NCBI GenBank assembly: GCA_964393895.1
Contig: CAYMWP010000029.1
Span: 1-36,304, forward strand
Length of the DNA stretch: 36,304 nt
Reading direction: 5' to 3'
DNA from: B4-G1 sp964393895
GTDB lineage: Bacteria; Chloroflexota; Anaerolineae; B4-G1
In this document: positions 22,687 through 29,848 of the stretch, one piece after another
Numbering within the stretch: position 1 is the stretch's first letter
Layout: each line of letters begins with the position of its first letter
The notes under the pieces: generated by a model
Database searches by the model: none
What the model saw: the letters and a program-made list of their open reading frames with translations, nothing else
Told to the model about the DNA's origin: nothing
Position numbers and translations under genes: made by a program

Positions 22687-22932
22687 ATGCAGACTGGACT
22701 TTTGTGGTTCGACGACGATCCGCGTAAACAATTGAAGGATAAAGTGCTACGGGCGGCTGCGCATTATGAGCGCAAGTACGGCCAGTCGCCCAACCTGTGC
22801 TTTGTCCATCCCAGCGCTTTTAACGGCAACGGGAAGCAGGGGGTCAAGAAGGCGGGTAGGGTAGAGATCCGCGCCGGCCGTTCGGTCCTGCCGGATCACT
22901 TTTGGTTGGGAGTGGCCGAGTCGGCCGTTTAA
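22687..22932 (+). CDS. Small conserved-looking protein between mraY and murD
   Basis: The 81-residue product starts at ATG 22687 behind a strong GAGGAGG. It begins MQTGLLWFDDDPRKQLKDKV, contains AAHYERKYGQSPNLCFVHPS, and ends LPDHFWLGVAESAV. The pattern (a short strand, an Asp/Asn-rich turn, an amphipathic helix, then strands) suggests a small compact cytoplasmic domain. I believe similar stand-alone proteins occur in Chloroflexota, from memory and without a search. No enzyme motif is recognised. Its place inside the dcw cluster is not canonical. Confidence 0.7.
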   Translation: MQTGLLWFDDDPRKQLKDKVLRAAAHYERKYGQSPNLCFVHPSAFNGNGKQGVKKAGRVEIRAGRSVLPDHFWLGVAESAV

Positions 22933-22952
22933 CCATCGGCGACAGGTACTGG

Positions 22953-24362
22953 ATGAATAACAATTCGCCATTCGGTCCGACCGCTGCGGTCGGCGTTCGC
23001 AATTCGCGCGTCGTCGTGCTGGGCCTGGCGCGGCAGGGGACGGCGCTGGCGCGTTACCTGGCGCAGGGCGGAGCCACAGTCACCGTTTCTGACCTGCGAG
23101 CCGAGGAGAGCCTGTCCGGCGCGCTGGCGGAGCTGGCGGGCTTGCCCATCCGCTACGTGCTGGGCGAGCACCCGTTCAACCTGTTGGAGCGGGCCGACCT
23201 GCTGTGCCTCAGTGGTGGGGTGCCGCTGGACGCGCCCATCGTCGTCGAGGCGCAGCGGCGTGGCATCCCGCTGAGCAACGACGCGCAGCTCTTTTTGGAG
23301 CGCTGCCCGGCCCCCGTCATCGGCGTCACCGGCTCGGCCGGCAAGACGACGACGACGGCCCTGGTGGGGGAGATGTGTCGCGCGGCGGGCTTTTGCGTTT
23401 GGGTGGGAGGTAACATCGGCAACCCGCTCATCGCCGACCTGGACGGGATCCAACCGGACGACCGGGTGGTGATGGAGCTTTCTAGCTTTCAACTAGAGAT
23501 CATGACGACCAGCCCGCACGTCGCGGCGGTGCTCAACATCACGCCCAATCACCTGGACCGGCACGGGACGATGGAGACGTACATCGCGGCTAAGCGTAAA
23601 GTCGTAGCTCATCAAGGGTCGGATGACCTGGCGCTCCTGGGCTACGACGACGCCAACGCCCGCGCCCTGGCGTTGGAGACGGCGGCCCGCTTGCTCTGGT
23701 TCAGCGGCGGGGCCGAGGTGGAGGAGGGCGCCTTCAGGACGAACGGCGAGTTGACGCTGCGGATGGACGGTCAGGATCGCGTGATCTGCCAGACCTCGGA
23801 GGTGCGGCTGCTGGGCCGCCATAACTTGTTGAATGTGCTGGCGGCGAGCGTGTTGGCCGGGCTTGCCGGTGTACCACTGGAAGCGATACACCGGGTCGCC
23901 ACGACTTTTGCCGGCGTCGAACACCGCCTGGAGCTGGCGCGTGAGTTGAACGGCGCGCGCTGGTACAACGACTCGATCGCCACTGCTCCGGAGCGTTCTC
24001 TGGCGGCGCTCCGTTCATTCGAGGAGCCGATCCTGCTCCTGGCCGGCGGGCGAGACAAAAAGCTGCCCTGGGACGAGTTCGCCCGCGAGGCCGTGCAGCG
24101 GGTGCGGCGCTTGGTGACGTTTGGGGAAGCGGGGTCGATGATCGCGCGGGTGGTGGAGCAGGAGGCAGGAGGCAGGAGGCAGGAAGCAGGGTTGGAGGGA
24201 ATTACGCAGGTGGAGACGTTGGAGGAAGCGGTCGAGGCGGCTGCACGATTGGCCCGGCCCGGCGACGTGGTGTTGCTCTCCCCCGGCGGCACCAGCTTTG
24301 ACGCTTTCCGCGACTTTGCCCAGCGGGGGGACAGGTTCAAGGAATTGGTCGAGTCGCTGTAG
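22953..24362 (+). CDS. murD: UDP-MurNAc-L-Ala:D-Glu ligase (MurD)
   Basis: MurD adds D-glutamate to UDP-MurNAc-L-Ala. From ATG 22953 the product is 469 residues. It has an N-terminal Rossmann domain (VVVLGLARQGTALARYL), the P-loop GVTGSAGKTTTT (124-135), MELSSFQLE, NITPNHLDRHGTMETY, the linker LLGRHNLLNVLAA, EHRLELAREL, and LLLAGGRDKKLPW. ATG 22953 is preferred over a TTG at 22902 that overlaps the preceding gene. The first 18 codons lie in a repeat-like stretch containing the palindrome CCGACCGCTGCGGTCGG (22977-22993). A 7-base tandem array is built into the coding sequence at 24158-24192 (about residues 403-414). Both look like tolerated inserts; the catalytic motifs are intact. Confidence 0.93.
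   Translation: MNNNSPFGPTAAVGVRNSRVVVLGLARQGTALARYLAQGGATVTVSDLRAEESLSGALAELAGLPIRYVLGEHPFNLLERADLLCLSGGVPLDAPIVVEAQRRGIPLSNDAQLFLERCPAPVIGVTGSAGKTTTTALVGEMCRAAGFCVWVGGNIGNPLIADLDGIQPDDRVVMELSSFQLEIMTTSPHVAAVLNITPNHLDRHGTMETYIAAKRKVVAHQGSDDLALLGYDDANARALALETAARLLWFSGGAEVEEGAFRTNGELTLRMDGQDRVICQTSEVRLLGRHNLLNVLAASVLAGLAGVPLEAIHRVATTFAGVEHRLELARELNGARWYNDSIATAPERSLAALRSFEEPILLLAGGRDKKLPWDEFAREAVQRVRRLVTFGEAGSMIARVVEQEAGGRRQEAGLEGITQVETLEEAVEAAARLARPGDVVLLSPGGTSFDAFRDFAQRGDRFKELVESL
24158..24192. repeat. Heptamer array inside murD
   Basis: Five 7-base units (3 x gcaggag, then gcaggaa and gcagggt) lie inside murD and encode about EQEAGGRRQEAGLEG. The position falls in the C-terminal domain, between two strands, where MurD homologues have a short loop. 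The array adds a Gly/Glu/Arg-rich loop without breaking the frame. Confidence 0.8.
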
Positions 24363-24372
24363 CCACATATCA

Positions 24373-24517
24373 CGTTTCACGCATCTTTTCAACAATTCGG
24401 GGAAAGAAACCGGGTTTTTGTCGCTTCGGGCGAAGCAGAAGCGCCTTCGCTTACAGAAAAACCTGGTTTCTCACCAACCAATCCCCGGTTTATCGAGAGC
24501 ATACCGTTTCACGCATC
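24373..24517. repeat. Inverted-repeat element flanked by 13-bp direct repeats
   Basis: CGTTTCACGCATC occurs at 24373-24385 and again at 24505-24517. Between them lies an inverted repeat, GAAACCGGGTTTTTG (about 24408-24422) against CAGAAAAACCTGGTTTC (24465-24481), with cgcttcg/cgaagc hairpins inside. The arms match the repeat pair at 8741-8840. It fills the gap between murD and ftsW. A related gtttcacgcatc also precedes the gene at 537, so the direct repeats may be older repeat units and not a target duplication. Confidence 0.55.
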
Positions 24518-24531
24518 GTGGGGTGAACCAG

Positions 24532-25740
24532 ATGTCATCGAAAGCTAAATCTAGTCCAGACTATGTGCTGGCATTGACGGTCGCCGGGCTGGTCATCATC
24601 GGGCTGATGATGGTCTACAGCGCCACCTTCGATTGGTCGTATCAAGAGTACCACAGCAGCTTTTACATCGCGTCGCGCCAATTCATGTGGATGGGGTTGG
24701 GCCTGGCCGTGCTGGTGGTGGTCGCCGCCGTGCCCTACGACCGCTGGCGGCAATGGGCGGTGCCCATAATGGGGGTGGGGTTGCTATCCTTGGTCCTGGT
24801 GCTCCTGGTGGGGGAGGACCGCTTTGGGGCGCGGCGCTCGTTCTTCGACGGCTCGGTGCAGCCCGGCGAACTGATGAAACTGGTGGTGGTAATCTATGTC
24901 GCGGCCTGGCTGGCCTCCAAGGGGGAGCAGGTGCGCGACGTGACCTACGGTCTGGTGCCGTTCGCCGTGCTGATCGGCGGCGTGACCGGCCTGATCGTCG
25001 TGCAACCGGACGTGAGCACGGCTGCCTTGATCGTGCTGACCGCGCTGGCAATGTTCTTCTTTGCCGGGGCCGACATCTTTCAATTGGCTGTGGGGGCCGC
25101 CATCGGCGGCGTCACGTTTCTCGTACTGATAGATAAACTGCCCCACGCCCGGCAGCGCATTGACGAGTACCTGCTCGTCTGGCACGATCCCCGGCTGGTG
25201 GGGCACCACGTCCAGCAGGTGTTGATCGCCCTGGGCAGTGGCGGATTGTTCGGCGTGGGGTTGGGGCAAGGTCAGCAAAAGATGGGCTACCTGCCGACCC
25301 CGCACACCGATTCCATCTTTGCGGTGTTGGGCGAGGAGTTGGGTTTCGTGGGCTGCCTGGTGGTGATCGGCCTGTTCGTGCTTTTGGCCTATCGCGGTTT
25401 CAAGATCGCGCTGGCAGCCCGGGACCCCTTTGCTGCCCTGCTGGCGTGCGGCGTCACTTGTTGGTTGACTTTTCAGGCGTTGATCAACGTTGGAGTGATG
25501 ACTGGGCTGCTCCCCTTCACTGGGATCGCTTTGCCCTTTATCAGTTCCGGCGGCTCGGCGATGGTAATGTCTTTGGCCGGGGTGGGGCTGTTATTGAGTG
25601 TTTCACGAGGCAGCCGGGTCTCTTTTGCCCGCAAAAAGATTGGAAAGGGGAATCGCCAGGGTGCGAATTTGGATCGCCGGTGGGGGGACGGGGGGACACG
25701 TCTATCCCGGACTGGCCGTCGTGCAGGCGCTGACCGCTGA
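24532..25740 (+). CDS. ftsW: Septal peptidoglycan polymerase FtsW (SEDS family)
   Basis: FtsW polymerises lipid II into glycan strands at the septum with FtsI. The 402-residue product has about ten transmembrane helices. SEDS motifs are VQPGELMKL, QPDVSTAAL, GYLPTPHTDSIFAVLGEE, and LPFTGIALPFISSGGSAM. Many homologues read QPSE and QPDxGT, so two small substitutions are present at conserved sites. ATG 24532 has GGGGTG at good spacing. The last 26 codons overlap murG by 80 bases and encode a basic, low-complexity tail (GANLDRRWGDGGTRLSRTG). This overlap is unusually long. RodA is the alternative, but the dcw context favours FtsW. Confidence 0.92.
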   Translation: MSSKAKSSPDYVLALTVAGLVIIGLMMVYSATFDWSYQEYHSSFYIASRQFMWMGLGLAVLVVVAAVPYDRWRQWAVPIMGVGLLSLVLVLLVGEDRFGARRSFFDGSVQPGELMKLVVVIYVAAWLASKGEQVRDVTYGLVPFAVLIGGVTGLIVVQPDVSTAALIVLTALAMFFFAGADIFQLAVGAAIGGVTFLVLIDKLPHARQRIDEYLLVWHDPRLVGHHVQQVLIALGSGGLFGVGLGQGQQKMGYLPTPHTDSIFAVLGEELGFVGCLVVIGLFVLLAYRGFKIALAARDPFAALLACGVTCWLTFQALINVGVMTGLLPFTGIALPFISSGGSAMVMSLAGVGLLLSVSRGSRVSFARKKIGKGNRQGANLDRRWGDGGTRLSRTGRRAGADR

Positions 25741-26809
25741 GATACCAGGGGCGGGAAGCAAGAGGCAAGGAGCAACTGCCACTCGTCTCCCTGATTCGGT
25801 GGAGGTGTTGTACGTCGGCGGAGAGGGGGGCGTGGAAGAGCGGCTGGCCGAGCGGGCCGGATTGCGCTTCATGGGCGTGCCGGCCGGGGGAGTGCACGGG
25901 TTGTCCCCGTGGCGGGCGGCGCAGAACGTTGTAAAGTTGATGCAAGGTTGGTGGAGCGCCTACCGGCTAGGGCGGCGGGAGCGGCCAGCGGCGCTGTTTG
26001 CGACCGGCGGATATGCCAGTGTACCGGTGGCGCTGGCTGCCTGGACGCTGCGAGTGCCCATCCTGGTTTACCTGCCCGACATTGAGCCGGGCCTGGCGGT
26101 GCGCTTTATCGGTCAGCTGGCGGCGCGGGTGGCGGTGACGGTGGAAGACTCGCGCGTTTACTTTCCGTCCCGCAAAGTCGTGGTGACCGGCTACCCGCTG
26201 CGGGCCGAGTTCCACGCGCTCGACCGGGCGGAGGCGCGGGCCTCGTTGGGATTACCGCCCGAAGAGCCGGCGCTCCTGGTGATGGGAGGGAGCCGAGGGG
26301 CGCGCAGCATCAACCAGGCCCTGAGCGGAGTATTGGAACAGGTTTTGGAGATAGCGCAGGTGATACACGTGAGCGGCGAACTGGATTGGCCGTGGGTGAA
26401 GGAGCGGCGCGCTGGGCTTGCGGCGAAGCTACAGGCTCGCTATCGCGCCTTTTCCTACCTGCACGAGATGGGGGTTGCGATGGCGGCTGCCGATTTGGCG
26501 CTTTGCCGGGCGGGGGCTTCGACGTTGGGAGAGTTGCCCTTTTTCGGGTTGCCGGCGCTGTTGGCGCCGTACCCCCACGCCTGGCGCTACCAACGGGTCA
26601 ACGCCGAGTGGTTGGCCGGCCGGGGGGCGGCGGTGCGGGTGGAAGATGGGCGGCTGCCGGAAGAGTTGTTGCCCAAGCTGCGGAGGCTGTTGGATGACCG
26701 GGCGGCGCTGGCGGAAATGTCGGCGCGGATGAGGTCTTTGGCCCGCCCCGATGCAGCCTCTCTCCTGGCAGAAGAACTGGATAGTTTGGCAAGGAGGTAC
26801 GCAACATGA
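25661..26809 (+). CDS. murG: Lipid II synthase MurG
   Basis: MurG adds GlcNAc from UDP-GlcNAc to lipid I, forming lipid II on the cytoplasmic membrane face. From GTG 25661 the product is 382 residues. It has the N-terminal glycine loop GGGTGGHVYPG, LYVGGEGGVEERL, FATGGYASVP, and the second-domain MGGSRGARSIN. The UDP-sugar site is RAGASTLGELPFFGLPALL followed by PYPHAWRYQRVNA. AAAGGGG lies ten bases upstream of the GTG; a TTG at 25640 is an alternative. Compared with homologues, extra residues (about 32-47, GSKRQGATATRLPDS) are encoded partly by a 7-base array (25755-25775). The stop overlaps the next ATG by four bases. Confidence 0.92.
   Translation: MRIWIAGGGTGGHVYPGLAVVQALTAEIPGAGSKRQGATATRLPDSVEVLYVGGEGGVEERLAERAGLRFMGVPAGGVHGLSPWRAAQNVVKLMQGWWSAYRLGRRERPAALFATGGYASVPVALAAWTLRVPILVYLPDIEPGLAVRFIGQLAARVAVTVEDSRVYFPSRKVVVTGYPLRAEFHALDRAEARASLGLPPEEPALLVMGGSRGARSINQALSGVLEQVLEIAQVIHVSGELDWPWVKERRAGLAAKLQARYRAFSYLHEMGVAMAAADLALCRAGASTLGELPFFGLPALLAPYPHAWRYQRVNAEWLAGRGAAVRVEDGRLPEELLPKLRRLLDDRAALAEMSARMRSLARPDAASLLAEELDSLARRYAT
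25755..25775. repeat. Heptamer array inside murG
   Basis: Three 7-base units, gaagcaa, gaggcaa and ggagcaa, lie in frame in murG between the first helix and the LYVGG strand. With flanking bases they encode a loop of about 15 residues that MurG proteins usually lack. Confidence 0.6.
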
Positions 26810-27330
26810 TGCCACTAAGCTCTGTTTTGTGGGGATTTGTTATGGTTTTTGGCCTGATGGGCGCCTTGCGTGGTTGGGCCAAAGAGATACTGGTCTCTTT
26901 CAGCGTCATCGTGGCGCTGGCTATGCGGCTGATTTTCAGCAAATACGTCCCCTTTGTGCGAGACATTCTCAACCGGCCTCCGATTGAGCAGTTTTACGTC
27001 TATGGCGTCCTGATCATCTTTATGGCCATCGCTGGATATGCCGGGCCCGTGGTATCTGCCCGGTTGGCCGGTAAGGCGGCGCGTGAGAAACTGCAAGATA
27101 TACTGTTGGGGTTCGTCGTCGGCGCCTTCAATGGGTACATGATAGTGGGCACGCTCTGGTACTTGCTCCACAATGCCAATTATGGTATCTGGGACATTCA
27201 ACCGCCCCTCGAAGGGACGACGTCATATATGGTGGCTACCCAGTATCTGCCGTTGATATGGGTGACTGATCCACTGCTCTTGACCATTTTTGTGCTCGCG
27301 GCAGTCTTTTTGGTGATCGTGCTCGTTTAA
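26806..27330 (+). CDS. CvpA-like membrane protein
   Basis: The 174-residue product has four or five hydrophobic helices (about 5-20, 28-45, 65-84, 101-122 and 155-174). It also has the CvpA-type N-terminal pattern GALRGWAKEILVSFS and a later LGFVVGAFNGYMIVGTLWYL. CvpA-family proteins are inner-membrane proteins linked to envelope stress and colicin production, with no defined activity. The AAGGAGG at 26791-26797 supports ATG 26806, which overlaps the murG stop. Its position between murG and murC is unusual and suggests a cell-wall role here; that is inference. Confidence 0.7.
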   Translation: MMPLSSVLWGFVMVFGLMGALRGWAKEILVSFSVIVALAMRLIFSKYVPFVRDILNRPPIEQFYVYGVLIIFMAIAGYAGPVVSARLAGKAAREKLQDILLGFVVGAFNGYMIVGTLWYLLHNANYGIWDIQPPLEGTTSYMVATQYLPLIWVTDPLLLTIFVLAAVFLVIVLV

Positions 27331-27373
27331 CGAGGGTGAATTTCCCGCAGCGCGCCGACGGGCCTGTGTTCTA

Positions 27374-28765
27374 ATGACTATATTTTCCGGTAAACACGTT
27401 CATCTGATAGGCATTGGCGGAGCTGGGCTTTCGGCCATCGCCCGTGTGCTGATGGAGCAAGGGGCCGAGGTCTCTGGCTCGGACCTAAAGCTCTCTCCGG
27501 TCGCAAAGGCGCTGGCCCGCGACGGTGCGCGCGTCTTTGGCGGACACCGGGCGGGAAACGTGAACGGCGCCGACCTGGTCGTCGTCTCGTCGGCGGTGCC
27601 AGAGACGAACATCGAAGTGCAGGCAGCGAGGGCGGCCGGTGTTCCCATTCTCAAGCGCCCAGAGATTCTCGGCCGCATGATGAACGGGCAGTTGGGGGTG
27701 GCGGTCGCCGGGACCAAGGGCAAGACGACGACGACGGCGATGATCGCCACTATCCTGCTGAGGGCTGAGCGAGACCCGACCTTTATCGTCGGCGGGGTGC
27801 TGACCGGACTGGAGACGAACGCCCGCGCGGGCCAGGAGCCGCTCTTTGTCGTCGAAGCGGACGAGTACGACCGTACTTTTCTCAGCTTGAAGCCGCAGGT
27901 GGCAGTGGTGACCAACGTCGAGCACGATCACCCGGATTGCTACCCGACTTTTGACGATTTCCGGGCTGCCTTTGAAGAGTTCGCGGCCCTAGTGCCGCGC
28001 GAGGGACTGCTGGCGGTCTGCTGGGACGACCCGGCGGCGCGGGAACTGGGCGAGCAGCGGCGAGCCGCGGGAGGCGCGGTGACTTTTTTTGGCCTGGGAG
28101 AGGGGGCTGAATTGCGGGCCGAAGATGTACGCCCCAACTTTGCCGGCGGCGTGGATTTTTTGCTCACCCGCGCAGAACAGGTTTTGGGGTTGGTGCGACT
28201 GCGGCTGCCCGGAGCGCATAACGTCTCCAATGCACTGGCGGCCATAGCGGTGGCGCATTTCCTCGATATTCCGTTACGGGTGACCCGCTCCGCGCTGGCC
28301 GAATTTCGAGGAGTGGGGCGGCGTTTCGAGGTCAAGGGTGAGGCCGGCGGCGTGACCGTGGTGGACGACTATGCTCACCACCCAACTGCGATTCGGGCCG
28401 TGCTCCGGGCGGCGCGCGAGCGCTTTCCCCATCGCTCCCTGTGGGCGGTGTGGCAGCCTCACACCTACAGCCGCACCAGGGCGCTGCTGAGAGATTTCGC
28501 GCGGGCGTTTGACATGGCCGATCACGTCATCCTGCTGCCCATCTATGCCGCCCGCGAGCCGGACCCAGGGTCGCACGGTGTCAGCAGCGCCGGTGTGGCG
28601 GCAGAGATGCGGCATCCCGACGCGCGTTGCGCGGAGTCGTTGGAAGAGGCGCTGGTATGGCTGGGCACCGAGGTCCAGCCCGGCGACGTGGTGCTGACGC
28701 TGGGCGCCGGAGACGGGGACAGGGTGGGGGAGTGGTTGCTAGGAGTGTTGGACAGTGAGCAGTGA
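27374..28765 (+). CDS. murC: UDP-MurNAc:L-alanine ligase (MurC)
   Basis: MurC adds L-alanine to UDP-MurNAc, the first peptide step. The 463-residue product has an N-terminal HLIGIGGAGLSAIARVL, the P-loop AGTKGKTTTTA (112-122), VVEADEYDRTFLSL, TNVEHDHPDCY, PGAHNVSNALAAIAVA, VDDYAHHPTAI, and WQPHTYSRTRALL. These place it as MurC and not Mpl or another Mur ligase. ATG 27374 lacks a clear ribosome binding site. The final residues (DSEQ) and stop fall in a degenerate heptamer stretch (about 28752-28790) that continues into the murB frame. Confidence 0.95.
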   Translation: MTIFSGKHVHLIGIGGAGLSAIARVLMEQGAEVSGSDLKLSPVAKALARDGARVFGGHRAGNVNGADLVVVSSAVPETNIEVQAARAAGVPILKRPEILGRMMNGQLGVAVAGTKGKTTTTAMIATILLRAERDPTFIVGGVLTGLETNARAGQEPLFVVEADEYDRTFLSLKPQVAVVTNVEHDHPDCYPTFDDFRAAFEEFAALVPREGLLAVCWDDPAARELGEQRRAAGGAVTFFGLGEGAELRAEDVRPNFAGGVDFLLTRAEQVLGLVRLRLPGAHNVSNALAAIAVAHFLDIPLRVTRSALAEFRGVGRRFEVKGEAGGVTVVDDYAHHPTAIRAVLRAARERFPHRSLWAVWQPHTYSRTRALLRDFARAFDMADHVILLPIYAAREPDPGSHGVSSAGVAAEMRHPDARCAESLEEALVWLGTEVQPGDVVLTLGAGDGDRVGEWLLGVLDSEQ

Positions 28766-28888
28766 GCGATGAACAATGGGCAATTGGGAAAGCGGCTCGA
28801 GGACGTGCGCAAGAGGAAGCGCGCCCAGCGTGGTTTGGCTTGCGATGCGATGGCGCAAAAGATGCACCTGGCAAAAGTCGAGGGGAAC

Positions 28889-29848
28889 GTGGGATCTGAC
28901 CCTGGCCTGAACGGCCTGGCAAAAGCGTTGGGGCCGCAAGCCCAGCGCGGCGAGCCGCTGGCGCGCTACACGCGCTTTGGTGTCGGCGGGCCGGCCGATC
29001 TGTTGGTCGTGTGCGAGAGCGTGGACGAGGTGGTCAGAGCGGTGGAGCTGGCCCGGCAGTACGGCGTGGAGTGGCGGGTGCTAGGCTCCGGCTGCAACGT
29101 CCTGGTCGCCGACGGCGGGATTCGCGGGTTGGTGATCGTCAACCGGGCGGCGGGAGTCGAGTTCGAGGGGACGGCAGTGCGGGCCGAGGCGGGCGCATTG
29201 TTGGCCGCGCTGGCCGGCGAGGCCGTCAGGCGCGGGCTGGTTGGATTGGAGTGGGCGGCGGGGCTGCCGGGGACGGTGGGCGGCGCGGTGGTGGGCAACG
29301 CGGGCGCTTTCGAGGGCAACATCGCTTCCATTTTGCGCAGCGCGGCAGTGCTGGAGCCGGAAGGCGAGGTCGTGGAGAGACCGAACGAGTGGTTCGAGTT
29401 CGAGTACCGGTCGAGTCGGATCAAGCGAGGAGCAGGGGAGCAGGGGAGCGGAGGAGCAGAGGAGCATAGGTGTGTGGTGCTCGTGGCGACGTTCGAGTTG
29501 GAGCCGGGGGAGCCTGAAGGACTGGCGGTGCGGGCGACCGAAATCCTAGAGTGGCGCAGGACGCGCCACCCCACCGGGGCGACGGCCGGCTCGACCTTTA
29601 AGAACCCGCCGGAAAGCCACGCTGGCTATCTCATCGAGCAGGCCGGCTTGCGGGGATACCGCATCGGGGGAGCGCAGATTTCGGAGCTGCACGGTAATTT
29701 CTTTATGAACACCGGAGACGCGACGGCCGCCGACCTGTGGGCGCTGATAGAGCACACGCGCGGCGTGGTCAGGCAGCGCTTGGGCGTGGAGCTCGAATTG
29801 GAAATCGAATTTTTGGGGGTCGGGCCATGGCGGCAAAAATCCGCGTAG
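28889..29848 (+). CDS. murB: UDP-N-acetylenolpyruvoylglucosamine reductase (MurB)
   Basis: MurB is an FAD enzyme that reduces UDP-GlcNAc-enolpyruvate with NADPH to UDP-MurNAc. Motifs are ARYTRFGVGGPADLLV, the FAD loop VLGSGCNVLVADGG, GLEWAAGLPGTVGGAVVGNA, EYRSSRIKR, GATAGSTFKNP with the proton-donor Ser, and ISELHGNFFMNTG. I prefer GTG 28889 (319 residues, GAGGGG just upstream), which gives the family length. ATG 28769 would add 40 residues encoded partly by repeat DNA (28752-28790) and has no good ribosome binding site. An octamer array (29429-29468, about residues 181-194) adds a loop of the type GAGEQGSGGAEEH after EYRSSRIKR. It overlaps ddl by 22 bases. Confidence 0.9.
   Translation: MGSDPGLNGLAKALGPQAQRGEPLARYTRFGVGGPADLLVVCESVDEVVRAVELARQYGVEWRVLGSGCNVLVADGGIRGLVIVNRAAGVEFEGTAVRAEAGALLAALAGEAVRRGLVGLEWAAGLPGTVGGAVVGNAGAFEGNIASILRSAAVLEPEGEVVERPNEWFEFEYRSSRIKRGAGEQGSGGAEEHRCVVLVATFELEPGEPEGLAVRATEILEWRRTRHPTGATAGSTFKNPPESHAGYLIEQAGLRGYRIGGAQISELHGNFFMNTGDATAADLWALIEHTRGVVRQRLGVELELEIEFLGVGPWRQKSA
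29429..29468. repeat. Octamer array inside murB
   Basis: Five 8-base units read ggagcagg, ggagcagg, ggagcgga, ggagcaga and ggagcata. They lie inside murB and encode a Gly/Glu-rich loop between EYRSSRIK and the strand CVVLVATFEL, where homologues have a short turn. The frame is preserved. Confidence 0.8.
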
